Source of the DNA: Chlamydiia bacterium
Lineage (GTDB): Bacteria; Chlamydiota; Chlamydiia; Chlamydiales; JACKPQ01
NCBI GenBank assembly: GCA_030433395.1
Contig: JAUILX010000056.1
Span: 1-6,579 of the forward strand
Length of the DNA stretch: 6,579 nt
Reading direction: 5' to 3'
Shown: in pieces, positions 1 to 4,792 of the stretch
Layout: each line of letters starts with the position of its first letter
How positions within the stretch are numbered: position 1 is the first letter of the stretch
Translations under genes and position numbers: made by a program
Notes under the pieces: model-generated
Told to the model about the DNA's origin: nothing
Database searches by the model: none
The model's input: the letters and a program-made list of their open reading frames with translations, nothing else

Positions 1-1
1 G

Positions 2-778
2 TATGAGGCTGATTTAGGATCAGAGCTCATCGAAGAGCTTTTAAAAGATGTGCGCCCTCTTTTGCGCTCAAAAAAGCAGGTGGAAGCTCAAAAAGTTTTA
101 GATGCTATGCGCCAGAAGGCCAAAGCGCTATTGATTGAAACACCTCCTATAGAGATGGGCTCTCCCCACGTGATTTTGATGACAGGCATCAACGGCAGCG
201 GAAAAACAACCACATGTGCAAAACTTGCAAAGTTTTATCAATCTCAAGGCAAAAGCGTCTTGCTTGCAGCTGCTGATACTTTTCGCGCAGCTGCCATTGA
301 GCAGCTCCAGCTTTGGGCCGAGCGTTTAGATGTGCCAATTGTCAAAGGACAGAGCGGTGGCGATCCCGCAGCTGTGATCTTCGATGCTATTCAATCAGCA
401 AAATCCAAAAATATTGACATCGTTATCGCCGACACTGCCGGCCGCCTTCAATCCAAGACAGATTTGATGCGCGAGCTTGAAAAAATGCGCTCAGTCTGTC
501 ATAAGTCAGATCCAAGATCTCCTCACGAGACGTTGCTTGTTTTGGATGCAACCACGGGGCAAAATGGATTGGATCAAGCAATTAAGTTCCATGAGTTTGC
601 TCCACTAACAGGGATTGTTTTGAGCAAGCTCGACGGATCAGCTAAAGGCGGTATTGCCTTAAGCATTGGGCAGCGTCTCAAATTGCCAGTTTGCTATGTC
701 GGACTGGGTGAGGGAATCGATGATTTTAAAGTCTTTGACTCCAATGGATATTTAGATGAACTCTTCAGCTTATCGTGA
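2..778 (+). CDS. ftsY: Signal recognition particle receptor FtsY, 5' end outside the window
   Basis: FtsY is the SRP-type GTPase that docks SRP-ribosome complexes at the inner membrane and hands them to the Sec translocon. The frame is open from base 2, so the true start lies upstream. A GTG at 50 is only an internal Val codon, because the residues before it (YEADLGSELIEELLKD) match the FtsY N-domain. Of 258 visible residues, the G-domain motifs appear in order: P-loop GINGSGKT (62-69), DTFRAAA (92-98), DTAGR (144-148), SKLDG (208-212), and the closing GLGEGIDDF (234-242), which is diagnostic of FtsY rather than Ffh. There is no M domain, which also excludes Ffh. The usual P-loop is GVNGVGKT; the Ser here is a mild variant. 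Any acidic or membrane-targeting N-terminus would be outside the window. The 3' end overlaps the next gene by 23 nt, implying an operon. Confidence 0.96.
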   Translation, partial: YEADLGSELIEELLKDVRPLLRSKKQVEAQKVLDAMRQKAKALLIETPPIEMGSPHVILMTGINGSGKTTTCAKLAKFYQSQGKSVLLAAADTFRAAAIEQLQLWAERLDVPIVKGQSGGDPAAVIFDAIQSAKSKNIDIVIADTAGRLQSKTDLMRELEKMRSVCHKSDPRSPHETLLVLDATTGQNGLDQAIKFHEFAPLTGIVLSKLDGSAKGGIALSIGQRLKLPVCYVGLGEGIDDFKVFDSNGYLDELFSLS

Positions 779-1412
779 GCTTATTACATCCGCTCTTTCA
801 CACGCACGCGAGCAGAGTTTAAGAAAGCCTGCGTTTCTTGCCCGCCACACACTTGATCTGCCAAAGCCCCAGCCAGTCAAACTACCTAAAACCATCAAGC
901 AACCTAAACCTGTTAAACCACCTAAACCGAGCATCGCTTTAGAACCCATTAAACGCCCAGATCAAGCGCCTCCAAGTAATAAGCTAGAAGCTCTCGGCAT
1001 TAAAACCGTCAACACACCCTCCGATCAGCTTGCAAAACGCGTTAAAGAGAGTTGGAAGCAGCTTTCAATAGCTCCTACAATCGCTGTCATACTCGGTCCT
1101 GAGCAAGGGTCTATAAAAGAGCTCTTAATCAATTTAGCAAAAGCAATCAATTCACTGATTGCACCTTGCCGCGCCATCGAGGCGAGTAAAATCGATCCAA
1201 GCATATTTCTGACAGCTGATGAGCTCAAGCTTGCGATCGCCCCCGATAGCGCCCTCACTGGCCAACTCCTCACTCACCTCAAAGAAATTCCAGGACAGTC
1301 CAAGCGATTTTTAAATGATAAGCCGCTCTTGCTGCTTCCTGATCCTAATCTCTACTTAAAAGACCCCATGCTTAAATCGGCTCTATGGAAAAGTGTGTTA
1401 CACTCCTTTTAG
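756..1412 (+). CDS. Unknown protein with Lys/Pro-rich linker, between ftsY and priA
   Basis: This is a 218-residue protein I do not recognise. Residues 1-35 are basic and probably helical. Residues 36-60 are a Lys/Pro-rich linker with three hexapeptide units (VKLPKT, IKQPKP, VKPPKP), continuing as low-complexity Pro/Lys sequence to about 75. Residues 78-218 look like a folded domain: a hydrophobic strand TIAVILGP (108-115), a helix around 118-135, and a C-terminal tail with LLLLPDP (191-197) and KDPMLKSALWKSV (202-214). That tail resembles the end of the polymerase III psi subunit (HolD) and of family-4 uracil-DNA glycosylases, but this is only a pattern by eye. There is no signal peptide or membrane segment. 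ATG 756 is the only sensible ATG. The gene overlaps ftsY by 23 nt and priA by 28 nt with no clear Shine-Dalgarno sequence, so translation is probably coupled. Its place in front of priA would suit a DNA replication or repair role, which is inference. Confidence 0.8.
   Translation: MNSSAYRELITSALSHAREQSLRKPAFLARHTLDLPKPQPVKLPKTIKQPKPVKPPKPSIALEPIKRPDQAPPSNKLEALGIKTVNTPSDQLAKRVKESWKQLSIAPTIAVILGPEQGSIKELLINLAKAINSLIAPCRAIEASKIDPSIFLTADELKLAIAPDSALTGQLLTHLKEIPGQSKRFLNDKPLLLLPDPNLYLKDPMLKSALWKSVLHSF
876..929 (+). repeat. Three tandem 18-nt units encoding a Lys/Pro hexapeptide
   Basis: Three adjacent, degenerate 18-nt units encode VKLPKT, IKQPKP and VKPPKP, consensus [VI]-K-x-P-K-[PT]. The shared core in the DNA is an AA-rich triplet followed by CCTAAA. 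A related LPKPQP lies just before. The units form a basic, extended linker of polyproline type between the short N-terminus and the C-terminal domain of the 218-residue protein. Copy number may vary between strains. Confidence 0.75.
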
Positions 1413-3577
1413 ATGATGGCGTTGACCGCCCTCTTGATTATTTAGCTCCGTGCGATGCACAAATTGGCATGCGAGCGCTTGTGCCACTGCGCAGCCGCAG
1501 CGTCAAAGGGACAATCATAGCCACCAAAGATTCCCCTGAGTTTAAAAACACTAAACCGATTCAATCACTCCTGCCAGAAGAAGCAAGCGTGCCTCCAGAG
1601 CTTTTTGAGCTAGCCTCGTGGATGAGCCGCTACTACTGCACTTCATTAAGAAGAATTTTGCGCATGATGGTTCCATCAAGCATGCGCGGCAAAGCCAAAC
1701 CAAAACTGCAGCGCTTCGTCAAACGCTTGCACTCAATTGAAAAGCTCACCTTGCTTGCAGCAGAGCTAAGGCGCACTCACCCATCACAAGCCCAAGTTCT
1801 CGACGTTATGCTAAAAGCTCCAAAAGGTCTTTTGCTATCTGAACTTTTGGAAAAATCTAAAGTTTCACGCTCCCCCATTGATACGCTTACAAAGCATGGC
1901 ATCTTGGAACAAAAAGATTTCCAAATTAATCGCACGCCCTTGCAAGAATCTGAGTTTTTTCAAACCAAGCCAAAAAAACTCAATGACGAGCAGCAAAAAG
2001 CACTCGATGCCATTGCGCACTTCAACGATTTTAACGTGCATCTGATCCACGGTATTACTGGCAGCGGAAAGACAGAAGTTTATCTCCAAGCCATTGATGC
2101 CGCGCTCAAAGAAAACCGGGGCGTGATCATGCTCGTTCCAGAAATTGCCCTCACAGCTCAAACCATCGAGCGGCTCAAGGCGCGCCTGCCAACAAAAATT
2201 GCCATCTTGCATCACCGCCTCAGTGACGGCGAGCGCTTTGACACATGGCAAGCTGTTCGCAGTGGAGAAATTCGCATCGCTATTGGAGCGCGCTCTGCCC
2301 TTTTCTCGCCCATTCAGAATCTTGGCCTGATTATCGTTGATGAAGAGCACGATAACTCCTACAAACAAAGCGATGAGATGCCCTGCTACCACGCTCGTGA
2401 TGTCGCTATCGTGCGAGCTAAACTTTCTAGCTGCCCAGTCGTGCTCGGCTCTGCAACCCCTGCTCTAGAAAGCTTTGCCAATGCACAAAACGGCAAATAT
2501 AAACTCCACACATTACATAGCCGCGCAACCGATGCCCGCCTTCCCAAAGTCCATATCGTCGATATGCAGCGCGAGTATGAAAAGGGCCTTTCGCTATTTT
2601 CTGACGCATTGCTCACAGGCATCAAGCAACGCTTTGAAAAGGGTGAGCAAACCCTGCTATTTCTAAACCGCCGTGGGTACAATCCCTATCTTAAATGCAG
2701 CGCCTGTGGCAAAACACATAAATGCCCAGACTGTGATGTATCACTGACCTTTCACAAAAGCCAAAACACACTTTACTGTCACACTTGTGGCTTTGCGCAA
2801 AGACCGCCGCCTACCACCTGCCCTTCTTGCCATGCGCCATCGACCATGCAATTTAAAGGGGCCGGGACCGAGCAAATCGAGCGAGCACTGCACGCAATTT
2901 TTCCAGACATACGCGCCATCCGCATGGATGCCGACACAACACGTCACAAAGGGGCTCACGACCGCCTCTTCAAACAGTTTCGCGCAGGCAAAGCCGACGT
3001 ACTTATCGGCACGCAAATGATCACAAAAGGCTTGCACTTCCCATCCGTTACACTCGTCGGAGTCCTTAATAGCGATGCCGCACTCAACATCCCTGACTTT
3101 CGCGCCTCAGAGCAAACCTTTCAACTCATTGCACAAGTCTCTGGCCGCTCTGGCCGTAGCGAGCTGCCTGGCGAGGTCATCATTCAGACACAGCTGCCCG
3201 ATCACCCCATCATCGTTCATGCATCCACAGAAAACTATCCTCTCTTTTTTGAGGAAGAGCTCTCCGTGCGCAAGCTCTTTGACTACCCTCCCCACACACG
3301 CCTTGCACGCTTTGTTTTTTCCGGAATTGATGAGGTGCAAACACAAAATACTGCCCTAGCCATGCGCGAAGCGCTTACAAAACATTTGCCCTCATCCCTT
3401 TTGCTCCTGCCCGTCACCCCTTGTGGCTGCGCGCGCATCAAAAAAAACTACCGGTTCCAATTTTTAGTCAAAGGAGCAAGCCTTGCTTCTTTGCATGGAG
3501 CCCTCGACAAAACACCACTTCCCCACCGCAACGTTCGTATGACCGTCGATATCGACCCCATTTCCGTTTATTTTTAA
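1385..3577 (+). CDS. priA: Primosomal protein N' (PriA), replication-restart 3'-5' helicase
   Basis: PriA recognises abandoned replication forks and reloads the replicative helicase. The protein has 730 residues, close to the E. coli length of 732. Residues 1-100 fit the 3'-DNA-binding domain (VDRPLDYLAP near the start); 115-195 should be the winged-helix region. Helicase lobe 1 follows with Walker A GITGSGKT (223-230), DEEH (319-322) and GSATPALES (355-363). NRRGY (428-432) precedes the zinc insertion, whose eight cysteines are intact in four pairs: 438/441, 447/450, 465/468 and 479/482. Lobe 2 has GTQMITKGLHFP (542-553), PDFRA (570-574) and QVSGRSGR (584-591), where many PriAs have QVAGRAGR. 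The C-terminal domain ends with RIKKNYRFQFLVKG (684-697) and VDIDPISVYF. The start overlaps the upstream gene by 28 nt and lacks a clear ribosome-binding site; the ATG is supported by the N-terminal match. All motifs are present, so the enzyme should be active. Confidence 0.97.
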   Translation: MEKCVTLLLDDGVDRPLDYLAPCDAQIGMRALVPLRSRSVKGTIIATKDSPEFKNTKPIQSLLPEEASVPPELFELASWMSRYYCTSLRRILRMMVPSSMRGKAKPKLQRFVKRLHSIEKLTLLAAELRRTHPSQAQVLDVMLKAPKGLLLSELLEKSKVSRSPIDTLTKHGILEQKDFQINRTPLQESEFFQTKPKKLNDEQQKALDAIAHFNDFNVHLIHGITGSGKTEVYLQAIDAALKENRGVIMLVPEIALTAQTIERLKARLPTKIAILHHRLSDGERFDTWQAVRSGEIRIAIGARSALFSPIQNLGLIIVDEEHDNSYKQSDEMPCYHARDVAIVRAKLSSCPVVLGSATPALESFANAQNGKYKLHTLHSRATDARLPKVHIVDMQREYEKGLSLFSDALLTGIKQRFEKGEQTLLFLNRRGYNPYLKCSACGKTHKCPDCDVSLTFHKSQNTLYCHTCGFAQRPPPTTCPSCHAPSTMQFKGAGTEQIERALHAIFPDIRAIRMDADTTRHKGAHDRLFKQFRAGKADVLIGTQMITKGLHFPSVTLVGVLNSDAALNIPDFRASEQTFQLIAQVSGRSGRSELPGEVIIQTQLPDHPIIVHASTENYPLFFEEELSVRKLFDYPPHTRLARFVFSGIDEVQTQNTALAMREALTKHLPSSLLLLPVTPCGCARIKKNYRFQFLVKGASLASLHGALDKTPLPHRNVRMTVDIDPISVYF
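3559..3573 (+). repeat. Left copy of 15-nt direct repeat, at the priA 3' end
   Basis: CATTTCCGTTTATTT occurs here inside the last codons of priA (..P-I-S-V-Y-F) and again exactly at 4756-4770, immediately after the BTB gene. The pair brackets about 1.2 kb that contains only the BTB gene and its leader. Identity is direct observation; a target-site or attachment-site origin is inference. Confidence 0.6.
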
Positions 3578-3591
3578 AAAAATATTACATA

Positions 3592-3619
3592 TTGAAATAA
3601 ATTACTTCACTTGTAAGAC
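3592..3619 (+). promoter_or_regulatory. Weak candidate promoter for the BTB gene
   Basis: TTGAAA (3592-3597, five of six bases of the -35 consensus) is followed after 16 nt by TAAGAC (3614-3619), which matches the -10 consensus at only three positions. It lies in an AT-rich spacer between priA and the BTB gene and would give a leader of roughly 45 nt containing the stem-loop at 3620-3653. The -10 is poor, so the assignment is tentative; transcription could also continue from priA, since no terminator is evident. Confidence 0.25.
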
Positions 3620-3653
3620 TTTGTTCGAAACTGAATGCTATTCAGCGAAGAAA
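3620..3653 (+). promoter_or_regulatory. Imperfect stem-loop in the BTB gene leader
   Basis: CTGAAT (3631-3636) and ATTCAG (3640-3645) form a perfect 6-bp stem around a GCT loop. Beyond a three-base AAA bulge on the left arm, TTCG (3624-3627) pairs with CGAA (3646-3649), and after one G-G mismatch TTT pairs with AAA. No T-run follows on either strand, so it is not a standard intrinsic terminator. It sits 9 nt before the Shine-Dalgarno-like GAGAGG. It could be an operator dyad, an mRNA control element or a 3'-end stabiliser for priA mRNA. Confidence 0.4.
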
Positions 3654-3662
3654 CAATTAATA

Positions 3663-3668
3663 GAGAGG
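3663..3668 (+). promoter_or_regulatory. Shine-Dalgarno-like site for the BTB gene
   Basis: GAGAGG lies 4 nt before ATG 3673. It is the clearest purine-rich ribosome-binding site in the window and supports that start; the other genes with visible starts here lack one. The spacing is slightly short. Confidence 0.5.
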
Positions 3669-3672
3669 CAAG

Positions 3673-4746
3673 ATGTCTGTACAATATCCTACTCAACAAG
3701 TTGACGAGCTCTTATCAATAAGAGACTACGGAACAATCATTCATGACAAACAACTATTTTTAATAACGTTTCTTAAGGCTTCTATATTAAGCAACTTAAG
3801 TAAACTTGAGTCTTACAATATCTTTTTTCATGACAAACAAATCGGACTTCACAGTTCAAAAGCCGCTCGTAAAGAAATTCCTGAAAAAGCAATTCCTGGA
3901 GAAGTTGAAATCATTCGACAACACCTATTGGAGGGACATAAGACAAAGCATGATGTGCACCTTGTCCCAATCGTTATTTCACTTAGGGAGATATGTATAA
4001 AAAAACGCTGTGATATCATAAATCTCACAAATTGGAATAGTGATCACAATGAACGTATTAATTATTTTCGTTTTTCTGATTTAATTAAGCCTACTTTACC
4101 TAAGCTCTGCTCACTTCTAGGAGCTCGCTGCTTATTTAAGCCTGTGATTCAACAATACCGAAAAGACCAATCTGGTGGCATAGAGCAAAAAAATGTCGAG
4201 GCGATAGATATTGAATGGATTAGAGAAGAGCATGTGATTTATTCTATTGCACCTCAAGAAATCCCTTCTCGTGAACTAAATTCATTAGTGAAAAGCACGT
4301 ACGACATGTATCAAAACAGCATTTGTTGCGACTTTATCATTGGTATTGGAGAAGTTACAATCCCTGTGCATTCCATACCTTTCTATACATACGGAGGCGA
4401 TGCCATTAAAAACATGCTCACCACTAACATGAAAGAGCAACAAGAAAGAAAAATCGAAATTAAAGAATTTAAAGAAAAGACAGTCAGAGCTTTCATCGAT
4501 TTTATTTATCTAGGCCCTAAAGGTCTCAATCCAGAAAGTGATCGCTATCAAGAATTGGATGTTATTGAGCTCTTCAGAATGGCTCAGACTTACCAGGTCA
4601 AAGATCTGATAGACCATTGCGCGAATTTAATGAGCCTTTATTGCACTTCTGATCAAGCTGATAACATTGAGGAAATGGCTGATTACTATCAAAATGACTA
4701 TTTAAAGAAACTATCAGAGCACTTGAAAAAGCAGCCTAACTCATAA
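3673..4746 (+). CDS. BTB/POZ-domain protein with novel N-terminal region
   Basis: This is a 357-residue protein. Residues 208-323 fit a BTB/POZ fold: CDFIIGIGEVTIPVHSIPF (219-237), then MLTTNMKEQQERKIEIKEF (248-266), AFIDFIYLG (273-281) and ELFRMAQTYQVKDLIDHCANLM (299-320). The tail 324-353 (SDQADNIEEMADYYQ..LKKL) resembles the 3-box/BACK start that follows BTB in CUL3 adaptors such as SPOP. BTB is a protein-interaction domain of eukaryotes, and chlamydiae of amoebae carry expanded families proposed to act on host ubiquitin ligases; that role is inferred here. Residues 1-200 match nothing I know and would be the natural target-binding part. There is no signal peptide, as expected for a type III substrate, and no membrane segment. 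The gene is markedly AT-richer than priA: 17 G/C in 4441-4500 against 34 in 2161-2220. HDKQ occurs at 24-27 and again at 53-56. Confidence 0.88.
   Translation: MSVQYPTQQVDELLSIRDYGTIIHDKQLFLITFLKASILSNLSKLESYNIFFHDKQIGLHSSKAARKEIPEKAIPGEVEIIRQHLLEGHKTKHDVHLVPIVISLREICIKKRCDIINLTNWNSDHNERINYFRFSDLIKPTLPKLCSLLGARCLFKPVIQQYRKDQSGGIEQKNVEAIDIEWIREEHVIYSIAPQEIPSRELNSLVKSTYDMYQNSICCDFIIGIGEVTIPVHSIPFYTYGGDAIKNMLTTNMKEQQERKIEIKEFKEKTVRAFIDFIYLGPKGLNPESDRYQELDVIELFRMAQTYQVKDLIDHCANLMSLYCTSDQADNIEEMADYYQNDYLKKLSEHLKKQPNS
3740..3753 (+). repeat. In-frame 14-nt direct repeat, first copy
   Basis: TTCATGACAAACAA recurs exactly at 3827-3840, 87 nt (29 codons) downstream and in the same frame, giving HDKQ at residues 24-27 and 53-56 of the BTB protein. 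The surrounding residues (IIHDKQLFLI and IFFHDKQIGL) are partly alike, so it may be the trace of a small internal duplication. Confidence 0.5.
3827..3840 (+). repeat. In-frame 14-nt direct repeat, second copy
   Basis: This is the second exact copy of the 14-mer at 3740-3753, in the same reading frame of the BTB gene. It codes for the second HDKQ. Confidence 0.5.
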
Positions 4747-4755
4747 CAAAGCCAT

Positions 4756-4770
4756 CATTTCCGTTTATTT
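4756..4770 (+). repeat. Right copy of 15-nt direct repeat, after the BTB gene
   Basis: This is an exact copy of 3559-3573, starting 9 nt after the BTB stop. Read in the frame corresponding to priA, 4757-4774 would be ATT TCC GTT TAT TTC TAG, i.e. the same I-S-V-Y-F-stop as the end of priA, with a synonymous Phe codon and a different stop. It also overlaps the region where a -35 box for the next gene would lie (TTTCCG at 4758-4763, poor match). Confidence 0.6.
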
Positions 4771-4780
4771 CTAGATCGAG

Positions 4781-4786
4781 TATACT
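4781..4786 (+). promoter_or_regulatory. -10 box just upstream of first AAA/PD-(D/E)XK gene
   Basis: TATACT matches TATAAT at five of six positions and ends only 6 nt before ATG 4793. Initiation 7 nt after the box would fall on the A of the start codon, giving a leaderless transcript. No Shine-Dalgarno sequence is present between box and ATG (only GTAAGT). The -35 at 17-nt spacing (TTTCCG) is weak. The second paralogue has a matching arrangement at 6416-6424, which raises confidence. Confidence 0.5.
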
Positions 4787-4792
4787 GTAAGT

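Noticed and set aside
50..778. GTG at 50 as the start of ftsY
   Set aside because: The frame is open to base 2 and the upstream residues match the FtsY N-domain, so the gene simply begins before the window.
1025..1273. An 82-codon open frame on the minus strand
   Set aside because: It is antisense to the unknown 218-residue gene, with no family pattern and no ribosome-binding site; the sense frame is better supported by the overlaps with ftsY and priA.
1865..2392. A 175-codon open frame on the minus strand
   Set aside because: It lies wholly within the conserved helicase core of priA and its translation shows no recognisable domain; it is a shadow of priA.
3566..3584. The TTTATTTTTAAAAAAATA stretch after priA as an intrinsic terminator
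   Set aside because: The arms are entirely A/T with no GC-rich stem, and it overlaps the stop codon; it is unlikely to terminate transcription.
3620..3653. The leader stem-loop as a rho-independent terminator of priA
   Set aside because: No T-run follows the stem on either strand; it is reported only as a dyad or stem-loop.
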